Of a stretch of DNA of 64,000 bases, positions 34,988-48,721 are shown in pieces. A program made the translations under genes and the position numbers. This stretch comes from Eutypa lata (Eukaryota; Ascomycota; Sordariomycetes; Xylariales; Diatrypaceae): positions 2,909,001 to 2,973,000 of the forward strand of contig JAKULF010000006.1 in the NCBI GenBank assembly GCA_022661535.1. Direction: 5' to 3'. Each line of letters opens with the position of its first letter. Position 1 is the first letter of the stretch. The notes under the pieces were generated by a model. The model saw only the letters and a list, made by a program, of their open reading frames with translations, was not told the DNA's origin and did not search any database.

Positions 34988-37900
34988 TGCTTCTTGACTT
35001 GGTGTTGACCTTACGACAGCTGACACAACACTTTTCAGAGTTTGTTGTTCGTGACTCTAAATCCCTGGTCTGACGAGCAGAACGACGAATGTAGATAAAA
35101 ACGAGACAGAACGTCTGAAGTGCTGCGACGGCGATAGGCACCTTTTGCCTTCCTCCTATAACCGAAGTTGATCTGTTGGTGTTGGAAGTTAGGTGTGTTG
35201 GCTGGATAACAAAGGTGGGTAGGCAGAACAAAGAGGTAAGAGAGGTAAGCGACTAGTTAGTTGAGTTGAGCACTTTTAAATCTAATCCCTTCCTTCAAAC
35301 ACCTACAAGGTCGAGGAAGCTATGTTGATGACGTTTTCACTGCTATTGCTATGGAAGAAGAGAAGAGAGAAAAAAAAAAGGCAAAAGCACAGAACGTAGG
35401 TGGGAAATGGAGAGAGAGGTTGCCGATTTATGTTGGTGTTTTCTCCTCGATTCTAGACCAGTTTGCTGCAGTCACTACTATTGTTTAAGAAAGTGGGTCT
35501 TATAAGTTAGCAAACCGCACTCATAGCCAACCACGGAACAAAAACCCCGTTGATCGGAGGTGGAAAAGTGGAGATGTGATAGCCAAGTTGCAGTCTTGCA
35601 GGCACACACACCGGGGGACAATAAGAGATATTCCCACACACTCCAAGTATTGCAACATTGCGTTGAGTCTTTTGATCATCGTTTCGGGTTGTGGTGGTAT
35701 AGAAAGTAATATGCAAAATACAAGTCTTATCTAAATCAACATGTTTAAACATGCTATTATGTCCGTGGTCATACGATTGTACAATACACATACCTGTGGA
35801 GGTGTGCAGGTTACTGTAAATGAGAAGTGCATGCAGTTGCATGCCATGCGTAAAATTGGGCGTGCTGCGTGTAGCAAATGAGTGGTAGGGTGTTACTGCA
35901 GGTCGTATTGCATATAGAGAGGCTTAAACCGCTTAAACCTACTCCGGAGACGGGACGAAAAAATTGATATGCTTGCTTAACTAGTTAGATTACAGACAAC
36001 ATATGATGCACTTAAAGCCTGTATAAAGCACACAATTGCCGTGTGGTATGCATAGTCGTCACACATAAGGACTGGTCGATAAAGTGGTGCCTTTTACCTT
36101 GTCTACCTGGAGAATCTGATGCCAATGAAGGACTTAGTTAGGCAGTTAGGTAGGGTAGGTGAAGGAGGAGGAGGAGAGGAGGAGATGGAGCTGATGTTTT
36201 GCGACCTGGAAAATGTGGTGCTGTAGCCGCCTGTAGGCTTGTCTGGACTTCAATGCGCTTCGATGCAGTACAAGAATGGTCTAGTTCCGATCTCATGCCC
36301 CTCACTTTGCTCAGACCGCTTATCCAAGTCATACAACTTCCGTGATGAACCCTGGTAAAATTATCACCTCTATACTATCGTTGTTACATATAATTTCTGA
36401 TTCCAAAACAGCAAACAGATACCCCGTCTCATCATTGTTATATATCGATATAAACCTAAAGCAGCGATGAATGATGAGTGATGCTTTTTGCGCCCATGCA
36501 GCCATGTCAACACTAAAAAGAAATTTAGACGATCTTAGGCCTGGAGCAAGCCAATTAGCCAATCATTTTACATCAGTCTCCAGCTAAAAATCTAATGCAT
36601 GTGAAGTGGAGAAGGAAAATAGCGTCCACTTGCTCTAGAGCACTAGCCGCACGTTAGGCTCAACTAGACTAGCGTATAAGCTGCTCGCAAATTTGTAGCC
36701 GCGTCCAGATTAGGAAGAGGGGATACGCGCCAGTTGCACTTCGGGCCTTAGGGCTTGTAGTGGGGTTCACAAGAGTTTGTAACCCTGCCATGTCAACTGG
36801 TGTTCAGCATGGGAGCATGTTACCAGAGCACAACCCAACGCTTAAACGCTTTAACTACATAGAGGAGCCTTTAGTTCTAGTCGATCTTTATAAAATATTG
36901 ATTCTGCCACCAATCAAGTAGATATGATATAGGTAGGTCTGTCAGAAACTCGTATACTCTGTTGATCATTGAAGCCCCTTTCATCCATTCTATTATGAAA
37001 TCAGTGATTATGGATCTCGATTCTCCAGCTCCAGCGGCTGTAATACTGCCATCCGCAGTAATACGATAGATATAACTATCAAGTAATATAAATACAAAAT
37101 GATTGTCCTAAGTGAACCACACTGCTCCCCGCTTCACGATATTTCTAGGACTTTGTCAGTTTATGACCATGGGTGCAAAGAGGTAGCGTAGATAAAGTAG
37201 CAGGTGATATTGCATTGGAGACACAATCATTGGACTGACTCCAACCATTCGTTAGATAGATTCAATATAACCAACGTCCTTACGTAATGACTATAAACCC
37301 GTCGTTCCCGCTAGACGTGCAGGATGTTATGCAAGTGGCCAAGTGGGTAGACCCACATCCCGAGACCGGAAGCCCGAATCTCTCCACATTCTGCCCCTCG
37401 ATAATACGGCAGACCAGCATACTCCATACATACTTCTCACCTACCTACTACGTACATAGTCTTGTGAAAGATTTTAATTCGGTTCCACGAACCACCAGGC
37501 TACCTACCAGCCTAGTCAGAAAATACTCAGGACCAAGCAGTCGAGTCAGACATCAACTGATCATCTGTCCAAGAAACAGCGCGAGACTAGGAAGGACTAT
37601 TGGAGAACCGCTATATGTTTTACGTACATGCCTGGGTATCATCCATCCCAGCCATGAAAAAGCACTAACTAGGCGAACCTCACATGCTTATCTTCTATCT
37701 AGGTAGGTAGGTAGGTGTGCATCATTCCCAAGCTGCACCGGTCTGCCTGGATGCGCTGCAGGAATTTCCCGTTGCCTATCATCATGCGTGCACCCATACA
37801 AAATAAAACCTGGTTGTGTGTGTGTGTCTCGAAAAGAACTTGACAGTCTGGAAGAAGCTCGCGCGACAAATAGGAAGGTAGCCCACCAACCGACCACCTG

Positions 37901-40078
37901 TTGTGCTACGGTGGTGGCGGCGGCGACGGCCGCGGGGAACGGAACCTAACTGTTCTTCTGCATTAGCGCTAAATGCATGGACGGCACGCCCGAAAGAAAG
38001 TTCCCTCGGCTTGACGCTTAGAACAACCGCTTCCAGTAGTCATAATTCATCCAAACCATCGGGTTTCTATGATGATGATAATCTCCGTTCGGTATCGATT
38101 GGATTCTTTGCATGGTAAATAACTGCTGTCAACATTATGTCACAGACTAGTTCGCACACCTACTATCCATATAAATACCTAGCTCTTTTCAGTTAAAGAG
38201 TAGTTTCAAGAAATCCAAATATTGCATTACCTGTCCAGAAGTTATACACATATTTCAATATACATCGCTTTTGGGGCTTCCTTGCAGTTCCTGAGTACCT
38301 CACCCAGTGGCGCATTACCCTTTGCATAGCTGGAGCCTTGGCAGTTTACAACCATCTGTGAGGGATGAACCCAGCTTAGGTAATTTACACTTAGTTTATT
38401 GGCTGCAACCTGTACAAGTTTAAAGATGTCTTAATCAAGGTGCTGCACATACTTCTCCCTCTTTATATAGGTCATGTTTGTCACTGCTTAAAAGGGGTTT
38501 CTCCGGTTTATGGACACATTGTTCTGTGTTCATCTGCCTCGATTCACGCCAGCATCTGCCATCATCTAGCTACATTGGCAATCATCGCCTACCTAGCTTG
38601 TTAATTTGGTTTGCTTAAGTAGTCATAAGACCAAGCCGTAATTTTTGGGGGGGGGTGCTATTACCTTAACTCCATGTACTTTTCATTAACCATGGCGAGT
38701 TTTCTCGAAAGTGAAAATGGATGAGCTATTTGACGTCTTGACCGTTCAGATGTTGCGAACTAGAGGGATATTAACATCAAGTACGCCTTCCCGGTGCTAG
38801 CTTAAAACCAAAGAAGAATTAAAAATTACAAACATTTGAAGGGTGAAATAAAAAAGAAGTGGTGCTAGGTGTGATGGTCCCGCGAGGGTCTATAGAGAAC
38901 TTAAGAAGAGTATCCAACTATATGCTGTTTAACTATATTTCCGTTTCGTCCAGTATTATATTAGTGTCCATTGTTATGTGAATTTGCTCCAAAGGAATGG
39001 TAACTGCTGGTTATATGTACAGAAGTAAGTTTTGATTAAGCGGGATTAAATATTCAGATCATGGTGTTATATGATGCTATATATATGAGCAAAAATAGCA
39101 TAAGGGACAGGAAGCTCATATTTCACGGTTGTGGAGCGTCTCATTAATGCCACAGCTTGTTACAATGTATTATTCTCAGCATACATTATGTAAATATTTC
39201 AGCTCTGAGGTGGTCCGCAAATTGAATAGTTTCATTTACTAAATGCCACCTACACGACTTCCCACAATGAATCTTACAGCCCTTCGTTATCATTCAATAT
39301 CCTCAGTACACTGCAGGATCGCTAACCGAAGTCAAAGGGAGCATATGGTGGCGACGCAGCCCAACACTTGTATCAACATATTTGCTTACTTTTTTACAAC
39401 TGATTGGCTGGCCCCTAATTTAACAGAAACTCACAGATTGTTGCGATTGTTTAAAGTCTCACTTAGTAATCTACTCGATTCCGAGGCTATGGTACCACCT
39501 CGAATTAAGCACCATATTTGCACAGATTATCTAATAAAGAAGCAAGAACCTACAAGAAGCCGCAAGACACCATCTGGTAAAGAAGACAGCCGTGTAATGA
39601 AAAACACACTCGATGCCACTCATTGGATTACTACTTTGTAACGTATGGGGGCTAGGCTCCATATGTCGGCAAAATATGAAGTTAATGGCTACAAATTGCA
39701 ATTGCCGGCCAACCTTTTGTCTCGTGACGCAGTGGTCTAGGTGCAACCCTTGCACAACTATGCGTAGGTATATATACTTAGTTAGAGCCTCGCCCCATTC
39801 TTTACAAGCAACTTGTAGCTAATTGAAAAGACCCTGGTCGAAAATTGCAAATCTGACGATTTACACACGAATCAAACCAACCAATTAACCCTCCCGCATT
39901 TCCCTTGACACTCCTTGGTAGGTAAACGCTCAGCTCAATACCAGGCCTTAGCTGTTGGAAGCAAGACTTAGACACTATCTTGACTAATATGTGCTGTCTT
40001 CAGTCTGTATTGATTGCATATTTTTCAACTGCAGGCGATATTAACTAAGATACACCGAAGTAAAGTCATCAAGAATCG
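34988..40078. other. Long gene-free region
   Basis: About 5 kb without a supported gene. The part next to 34988 is the transporter promoter, with purine-rich runs near 35340-35420. Open frames at 37287-37706 (+) and 39243-39641 (+) lack start context, introns and family resemblance. A run of nine G lies at 38647-38655. Confidence 0.45.
37701..37716. repeat. (AGGT)n microsatellite
   Basis: Four consecutive AGGT units. A (GT)n run follows about 100 bases later at 37814-37826. Confidence 0.7.
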
Positions 40079-40835
40079 TCAAGGTAACCCCTCCACGCGA
40101 TGAAGGATGTACCCCAGAGCGGTACATGTCTTGAATAAACGTAAACATTCCCGAGAAGCTTCGTACCGCTTGATATAGACTAAAAGCTGCGGTGGCGTTG
40201 ACAGTGGCGGTGTTATATCGTCGTCGCCTGGTGAGAGATTCAAGGAACCTCTGCCCGTACTTGATAGGTACTGTGCCATGCTCTGACGTAAGACCTTTCA
40301 GATTTGCTTAGGTTGGCAGGGTTGGTGAAGCGGCCTATAGATGAAACGAATACAACTAGTAGCGAGATACATATAAGTCCGACGTCAATCTCGATAAGAC
40401 TGCTATGACCGAGAATAGTATTAATATAGAGCACTCTTAATGCATAGTAGTTACTGCTGTTGTGGTTACCACTAGGATGGATTCATAACCGGTCTCTGTC
40501 TGCCTGTGTTTTGTTGGAATAAAGGATAATATATCAGGGATGAGGGGAGGAAAAGGACAGCCTCTTTTACTATCCAGTAGCATGCACGGGGACTATAGTC
40601 CATGTGAAGCCTGATCGGTCGAAGATTGCTTTGTCTGAGTGGATAATCAGGGTGATCAACGCAGCACCAGCGGCTCTGGTCAAAGAATCTAGCACACTTT
40701 CCCCTCTAGAATAATCTTATTTACTTACGATCCGGTGAGAAAGATAAGGCTCATCCCTATCTTTAGCTTTTTGAAAGGCCTAGTTTGGGCACCTGGTGAA
40801 GTGGGATGAACATGATATGAAAAAAAAAATAGCTA
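40079..40835 (-). pseudogene. Decayed rhodopsin-domain membrane protein gene
   Basis: Fragments of the fungal rhodopsin-domain family appear in order on the minus strand but in shifting frames. Near 40740-40830 MFIPLHQVPKLGLSK resembles the family's fifth-helix loop; the continuation KLKIGMSLIFLTGS is in another frame, as if one A were lost from an A run at about 40770. After a short possible intron (40689-40728) comes AALITLIIHSDKAIF, and near 40360-40410 SLIEIDVGLICISLL resembles the last helix. The hydrophilic tail again changes frame near 40240-40280. I see no clean full-length model; fragments further upstream also contain stops. It is a paralogue type of the gene at 3131-4382. The family assignment is moderately sure, the exact limits are not. 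Confidence 0.42.
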
Positions 40836-43244
40836 TAAGGCGGAAATAAATCGGCGCAGTGATTAGATCTACTGCTATGCGATTGCAACAGTCCTGGAGC
40901 GAAGGGAAGAGCCAGTTCACGCCTGGGAAAGGGGCGCATGCCACGAGATCGACTACTACTAAAGGTAATTGCCGCGGCTATGCCTGCCCGCCCATATGTT
41001 GACGGGACTGGATAACCGAAGATAGCAAACCAAACCTCAATCTTGATTGTAGTGTTGGTGATCCAAATATGAACCGAGTCAGCTAAGAACCCCTATACTC
41101 AGGTTTGATTAAGCACTGATTAACGCTCGGTTCTCTGAGGCCAGAGTCTGATCGTTTGGTACTTCATATAGTGTGCAAGTGGTACATCCCATAGATGGAC
41201 GCCCATAATACCACCGCCTAGCTTGAAGAAAACTGTAAATCAAGAAACATTCTGTTCATTTCTCAAACAGTGCCGCAAAGTGCGATCGATGTCTGAGGCT
41301 ATCGCGGGCTAACTCCGCCGACGGCGTAGCATTGATAGGACATGGTCTCGCTAGATCTAAGACCCCAGAGCACCTGGCATACGCGGGGGTCGTTATCACC
41401 AAGATGGAAGCTGCTTAGTGAATATCTTCCTAAGCTGGTTGGGTGAGCCCATGGCTGCAATACGAGACTATATTGGTCTTTGGGTTTCTTACACCACTTT
41501 GACCCTACCGCCGGCCCGTTGTTGTGGGGACTTTGATGATTTGCATGCTAGGCAAGTGAGGTCCCACCCCCTTAGTTCTCTACATTGAGGATGCTTTGTC
41601 TGACTCCGGGATCTCTATTAGTAGTCAGCTTGCTCACCCACCTTGGCCCCTATATACATACTAGGTTGTTGTTAAAATAATTGACACATCATTTATTGTA
41701 TCACCACCCATGTGTAGTAAATATTTTCAGGGAAGCATCACTTGAACCGGATAATTACCATATTGCGTCATGGAAGAACTAATACTTACCTACCATTAGC
41801 TGACCCTTCATTATCCAGACATTCGATACTTTTGATGATACTTAACGTTAGTGTCAGCAATTACTAGTCAGCCCGATAGAGTGATTCAGCCCCTTGACTA
41901 GGTAGGCTCTAATAATAACCAGGTGGAGCGGATCGTCGCCTTGTTTCGAGCGAGCCGCTAGGTGCACAAAACCAGGTTCACACTGGCTATAAAACTAGAT
42001 ATCCTGTAATTCGGGCCTTGTAGGAGATTCCTCATCCTTAAGCGATCGTAAGCTGAATAGTACGGCCTATACGAAGTAAACGATATAAAGTTGGTACATA
42101 AATTGATTACTTTCCCATGCCCAGCACCACTTAACTTAACCATAACTTGCATGCCTGCTATGCCATCTTTTTCGCACTATATCTAAGTTATTATAATGAA
42201 GCGCCCATTGTAATACCATCGTCTAATCTTGACTGTAAACAATAACGCGCCATGAGTTAAAATGAGTGCAAAGTCATTTTGAACATGATATCGTTCGGAG
42301 AATCATCTAGACCACCAGCAAATACACAGCAATACCATAACAAAGTTATCTACAACTGAAAATTCGAGTCTAAAAAGCCAGCCCTAGCGCGCTATTAAAT
42401 TCCAGACCGGTCCAGCACTCTTGCAACCTAGTGAGTGACCTACGCATTATAGTCGGTGGATTACCTACTAGTAGGTAGGCCTTATTAGATTCTAAAAATA
42501 TGCAACGTAACAGAACGGCCTCGCCAGCGGCGCGATTTAGCCATCTCGGCCCTGTTTAACCTTAAATCGACATGACCGACCGACCATGTCCTCCGCCCCT
42601 CTTATCCCGGTCTTCTTCCGAAAAACTCTTGCCCTCTTACTCCGGGCTCCTTCCGAAAACTCTTGCCAAACGCACTTTCAGTCGGGTGGAGGTGACTTTT
42701 GAAATCTTCATTTTGATCTTCCCGTACGTAGTATGTAATAGTTCGTGCATGTTTTTTTCTTCACCGATAAAGAGGGTTTGTCCTTGCGGAAGTCAAGAAA
42801 GCTCTGGCGCATAACTACTACCATCTTCTCATTAAAGCGCGATAAGGGCACAGCGACTGTGCCGCAATTGAGCAGGTTGAAACCAGCATACCCTTCCACC
42901 TGATTTCCACTCTTCGGTCAGCACCTCTTGGCACCTGCATGGACCTTTGTAGCGTAAGGTAAACCGCTACGCTACTGTACATAGTGGTTCTACTAACTTG
43001 CTAGTCAGTGGAAGGATTCTAGAAAGGGTCTTGATAGGGGAATCTACTACATAGTTAGCATAAGCATAATTAAAATGTCGATTACAATGTTGACCCCGTT
43101 GCCACTTTCAATCGCACGATAAGTATTCTCACGATGGCCACTTTAATTGCAGTATATAAGAAGCCATTGCCCCGGCCTCCCGTGGAGTCCGAGGAGCCTT
43201 CCCCCCATCCTGCCAATCCGTGTTGACACAACTGCTCAGCATCA
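40836..43244. other. Intergenic region
   Basis: The part near 40840-41100 may contain more of the decayed rhodopsin-domain gene (a CAPLSQA-like patch around a stop). The rest shows no gene. The end, about 43100-43244, is the promoter and leader of the SGNH esterase gene; TATATAAGAAG at 43153-43163 is a possible TATA element about 90 bases before the start codon. Confidence 0.45.
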
Positions 43245-46200
43245 ATGGCGGGCTTCACCAAGGCACTGTGGTGCTTGTCCTCGGTGCTTCCCTTCCTTTA
43301 TCAACCTGTTTCGGGACTGCCGGCGCATTCTTTTGAGTACAACGATGGCTTCCTTGACTTGAACGGCACCCATCCCTTCGCCGAGTTTGGCATCACCTCC
43401 CCCCAAAAGAGGGCTGGAGACTATGAATTGCGCATCTTATCGTTCGGCGCCTCTATCATGAGCGGCACGGGCTCAACAACCGGCGACGGGTATGTTATAC
43501 TCACTATATGCATTAAGCCTTTCGGACCTTGTTTGCTCATTAACGTTGTCTAGTTCCCGGAGGCCCCTCCGAGATGCTCTCAGGCTCGATGGTTGGGACG
43601 TCAACATGGTTGGGTCCAGATGTACTGGTACCATGATCGACTGTGTGAGTGTCCACCGCAGACATGCCAGACAGATTTCGTAACATACTTTACTGACGTG
43701 ACTGAAATTGTTCAACTGCAGAACCATGAGGCCAACCCCGGTGATGTGATTACTCAAGCTCATGTCCGACTGCAAAAGTCTCTTGGTTACAAGGTAAGTC
43801 TATTGTCCCCGTGAAACGCCTGTGCATTTCTGACAAGACATCTATCTGTACAGGCCAACATTATGCTTATCAATCTCGGTACCAACGATGGCAATGGAAA
43901 CGTTGATCTTGCGAATGTAGGTACCCGCATGGAGAGTGTGCTGGACGATATGTGGGCAGCCGACGGCATGGCCGACACCTGTGTAATGCTCTCCACGTTG
44001 CTTCCTACCACCAATACGAACGGTGCCGCCAACCGCGCGACTATCAACGGCCAGTATCGCAGTCTTGTTATAAAAAAGGCCGGCGAGGGAAAATGCATCT
44101 ACATGGCTGATATGCAGCCCAACGGCCAGGAATGGTTTGACTTGGCTGTGGATTTCCATGACGATGAGGTCCCAAAGGTCCACCCGAATGTAAGTAGCCA
44201 ATGCATGATGGGATGAAGCACACTTCTGACCTAGACCAGGACGGTGGACACAAGAAGATGGCAGCTGTCTGGTACGAGTGGATCAACAAGGCTATTAGCG
44301 ATGGCAAACTCAAGGCCCCCGGTGAGTTTACAGCCAGCGAGCCTAACTGCGACAAGTTCGCCGGAACCGGTACCGACGCAGGGGGCATGACTCAACGTGG
44401 CTCTGGATACGATGATGGCAGCTACTCGCACGATTCGGAAGCCATGGGTGTAAGTAATTTCTGCTCAGAGACCCCACATTCGACTGTTGTTTGCACAACG
44501 AATTACTAGAAAGGAGCGTTGACCGGTAACCTTCAGATTATCCATACCCGCGATAGTGAATGGGACCGCGACCAATGGAAGTTCGCCCGTCTATTCAGTG
44601 ATCAGTACGACGATGTCGTCTTATGGGTCGACAATGACGACGAGTCGGAAATCGTGTTTGCCGCCATGAAAAACTCGGGCGATGGCAAGGGCGTGTTTAC
44701 AAACATCAATGATATGCACGGAGACATGTACTGCGATTCCGGAAAGGGGGTGTTCTTTATCGACATGAACGCCGACGGCCTGGACGATTTTGTCTGTATC
44801 GACTCCAAAGGCAACGCCCATCTGTCTGTTAACCAAGGTGATGGTGACCGCGCGAGTGGCAAGCCGCCTTCATTCAAGCAGGTAGGCCAGATAAAAGCCA
44901 CCGAAACGTCTGGAAGAGACCGTGTCGTGCTGGCCGACATTGATGGTGACGGCCGAGGCGACTATGGTGTGATGGCAGATTTAGGCAAGACCAGCTTTTG
45001 GCGCAATGGTGGGGCTGGCGACGCACCCGAGTACTGGCAGGCATTGGGAGTGCGGTGGTCCATGACAATCGGTGATCTCGATGGTATCCGGTACGAAGAC
45101 CTGAATGGAGACGTGAGTAAACACCTAGCCTCAAGCGCTCAAACCCCTTCTTGGATACTGCCCAAGAGAGCAATCGCTGACCACCACCAAGGGCCGCGAT
45201 GACTTCATGTGGGTGAGTGATGAGGCCGGTTCGGTCTCAACATACACCAATACCCGAAGTTGCAAGAAGGGCCTTGAAGGCGATGGCCTCAACGTGGCCT
45301 GGCGCTCGGCTACACTCCGCCATGGAGAAGCAGGGTTGACGCACCTGGGTGTCGAGGCCTTCGCCGACGGAGATACGAGTTTGCGAAAGAGGATCCATTT
45401 TGCGCGCATATACGGCACCAAGACAGTTTTCGGCAACGTGTACAGGCAGGACTACGTCTACTTGAAGCACTCCAAGGTCGACGGTAACCATCGTTTCGAG
45501 ATGTACGTCTGGAAGAATCTGGGTACTGGCGGTACGAAGATTAAGGTCGATGGCAACAAATACTGCAACATGATGGGGCACGAAGATGGTTCTGTCGACT
45601 ATGTCTGGGCGTACCAGGGCGGCACTATGGAGATGTGGGCCAGTCGAGGCAAAAAGACCATCACGGATAATGACGCCGATGGTTGGTGGAACTACCAGGG
45701 AACTATCTGGACACCCCCCAAGGAGATGCACAGGAAGGATCTCCATCTACAAGACTGGGACGGTGACGGCGACTGCGATATCATCTGGAATGACCCGGAT
45801 AACAACAATGCTGTCCAGGTCTGGCTCAACAACTACCCGAAGACCGGTAGCTGGGATTGGACGCACCTTGAGAACCCGGCCTCTGGCATTGGTTGCGCGG
45901 AGAAGAGAGGCGCCGGCATCAATGATTGTTAGTGGTCCAAACAAACCCCCTACTTACCCCTAGAGCTTCCGATTTAGGCCTGGAAGCACCTGTATTCGCT
46001 AACCGGTAGACAGTGGCTGTGCGCTTCGCTGACATCACTGGAAACAAACGCGCCGACTACCTCTGCATTAAGCCTGACGGCTATGTGAGCGCCTTCCTGC
46101 ATCAGGACGACGATAGCTGGGAGGACGTTGGGCAGGTAAAGTTTGCCGAGGGCCATGATCGTGCTAACCTACGCTGGGCCGATGTAGACGGCGACGGTAT

Positions 46201-48721
46201 GGATGATTTGATTTGGATTGAGAAGTTCTCGGGCGACACTTTTGTCTCGTAAGTGCCATCACACACATTACTCTAAGAAGGTGTGCATATTCCAAAGACA
46301 CCCTCTGCTGACAACAATTTTTCCCAAATTAGGTACAATGGTGGCCGTGGGGATCCATCTACGGGCGGAGGTTCTTCGTTCTACTGGAGGAAGCAGTCAG
46401 AGGTCGCCTATGCCGGTCTTGCGGCAGGGAGCTGCATTTTCTACGCCGACCTTGACGGCAGTGGGCGCGTTGACGAGCACTATGTACTCGAGTCGCTTAA
46501 CAACATTGCCTATACGTCATTGAGCCCGACTTGTGGCAACGAAGACGTTACGGGCGACGACGACTCGATGGTCAATGACTTGCCTGAAGTGCCAGGAACG
46601 GATGATTCATACTGTACCGCAGGCACAGGAGACGGGGATCTCTCGGACCTATGTGAATACGTGTGCCAGTACAACTACTGGTAAGACCTCGATTTTGTAC
46701 CCACGGACTTGTTGCAGGTGAAATGAACTAACTATCGACAGTGAATCTCCTTGCACATGTACTGCTACCGGTGAACTCAAGACTGCCCCCGATGAGACTT
46801 CCTCAGGCGGCTCTTCCGTCAGCGGGGACTCCCAAGTCAACGCGCTCTGCGATTGGGCCTGCTCCCGCTCCTACTGCCCACCCAAAGCCTGTACTTCCTC
46901 GACGGATTCTGATGATACCTGTCAGTGGGATCCCCAGACGGCTGAGTCTTGGGGAAACAGCGGCGCCAATTCTCTGGTGGATAGTTACATTCAGGCGTAC
47001 GGAAATGGTCTGCACGAATCAATTCCCCCCCAGCTCCGCGTGCATTCGAACTAACGGATTGAATAGATGATTGGCTTCGCGGGATGGATGTCCTATACTA
47101 TCTTGGTTCGGGCCAGAGCAGTCTCAACTGCGACGACGTGTCGAGCAATTCTTGCGTGGCTCCCCAAGGCGCTTGCTCGACTTGGGATCCGCCTGCCTGT
47201 AAGTCTGGAGGATGAACAATCCCGGCCGGGAACATTATCCTGATATCCTACTTATGACTATTATACGGCCGGCTGCTAACCTGTGCTCTATTTTTCTCCA
47301 GATTGGTATGTAAGGAACATGGTATCACGTATCAACTCGCACTTCAGGTACGCCCACGAGAAGCTGCAGGACGCGAGCATCCGTAATCTCGGATTAATCG
47401 ACCAGATGATTATTGATTTCAAGATGGATCCACCCGATACGGACTTGCTCAAGGAAATCCTTGGCACTATCTCCGGCAGTAAGTGCATGGCCCCCTCCTC
47501 CCCCCGTCGTATGAAAGTTGGGAAGGGAGGAAATAGTGTGACAATTATTGACCGAATGTGATATGTAGTTGCTGGTCTGACCAGTCTTATAACCAAGAGG
47601 GGCAGCCAAGATGCCGCCGACATTTTCACCTTGATAGCCGGCGTAAGCGCGTCAGTCAACGCCCAAACATCGGCAGTCACAGACGATTTAGACAAATTTG
47701 CCGCTGCAGCCAAGGTGTATGTCGCCCAAATATTGGATGATACCAACGCGAAGCTCGAGGAAACACTCCCGGCTTTCTTCGGAAACGGCGACCTGAGCAA
47801 GATTCAAACCCTCTACGACCTATTCGTGGCCAGTGGTGTCATCTCTGAGAGCACGCGTACAAGCACTGTTTCAAAGCTGTAAGTTGTCCAAGGCTGAGAC
47901 CGGGTGCGTCTGTGGAATCCAACTGACGGGGTCGTCAACATTTAGGCTTGATGGCGGCGCCATGATTGTTCCGGTTCTCGAATCAAGTATTGCAGATGCA
48001 GTTTCAAGCGGCATCGAAGATACTGTAAGATAGCATCCCCAGGAGCCTTTGTTATTACGTGTTTGGAGCTAACGTGGCAACACCAACTTTAGATTGCCGG
48101 TGTTCTCGGTGGTCTCCTAGCTTCCTTACATTATCTGGCTGTTAGACCGGTAAGTAGAGACCACCAAATCCCCTTTAATATGCGCTAACAATATCTCAGG
48201 CAGGTTGTTCTGCCGAGTCCTGTGCTGTGAGCAAAGCGTGCCGGAGGGTCGATGATGTAAGTCCCTCTCTCAAAGCACCAAAGCGCCCCAACAGCGCAGT
48301 CCAGTTAGATGTCTTTATGAAACTAACCCATCGGACTCCGGAACAGAGTTGCGTGTACTTAGTCCGTCGACCAAAGGGCGAGAGCATGAGCGAAACCACA
48401 CCCGATGAAGCTATCGAGGCCCTGGAGTCGACTTACGGCATCAGCCTCGACGACATGCTCAGGAACATCAGGGATTGCAACAACCAGCAGATGTCCGACG
48501 CCGACAGAACATCCATCTATGTCGGAGGCAACAGATATGCCGACTGTTACTTTACCATTGCCTACCTTGAGAGCGGTGGCCTTGACTACCCTATCGAGGT
48601 ACCTACTAATGAGGCTGACCTGCCGGACTGGGTCACCAGTACAACGGATCTTTGGAACGGCGCGCGTAAAGATGTTTGCAGTCTTGAATCGTCAGCCGAT
48701 TTCCCAGCTTGCGCGACCTAG
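43245..48721 (+). CDS. Secreted SGNH esterase with FG-GAP repeats and Cys-rich C-terminal region
   Basis: Seventeen exons give 1442 residues: 43245-43489, 43554-43644, 43722-43793, 43854-44189, 44240-44449, 44510-45112, 45192-45927, 46014-46248, 46333-46680, 46742-47007, 47067-47198, 47302-47478, 47569-47878, 47946-48024, 48093-48149, 48200-48256, 48347-48721. A signal peptide opens it (hydrophobic LWCLSSVLPFLYQPVSG). The SGNH domain (about 60-270) has LSFGASIMSG with Ser70, so GDS is GAS; LGTND with Asn147; and VHPN with His246, without the usual Asp three residues before. Then come Asp-rich FG-GAP/VCBS repeats (DIDGDGRGD, DWDGDGDCD, DVDGDGMDD; about 319-950) that likely bind calcium and form a propeller, a Cys-rich stretch (CEYVCQYNYC, CDWACSRSYC), a helical region and a tail ending CSLESSADFPACAT. 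Probably a secreted or wall-associated esterase; substrate unknown. Intron 10 (donor GTCTGC) is the least certain junction. Confidence 0.88.

Noticed and set aside
37287..37706. Open frame of 139 codons (+)
   Set aside because: The translation is rich in Ser/Thr/Arg/Pro without domain, intron or start context, and it sits in a region of simple repeats.
39243..39641. Open frame of 132 codons (+)
   Set aside because: No recognisable family and no promoter or intron evidence; most likely chance.
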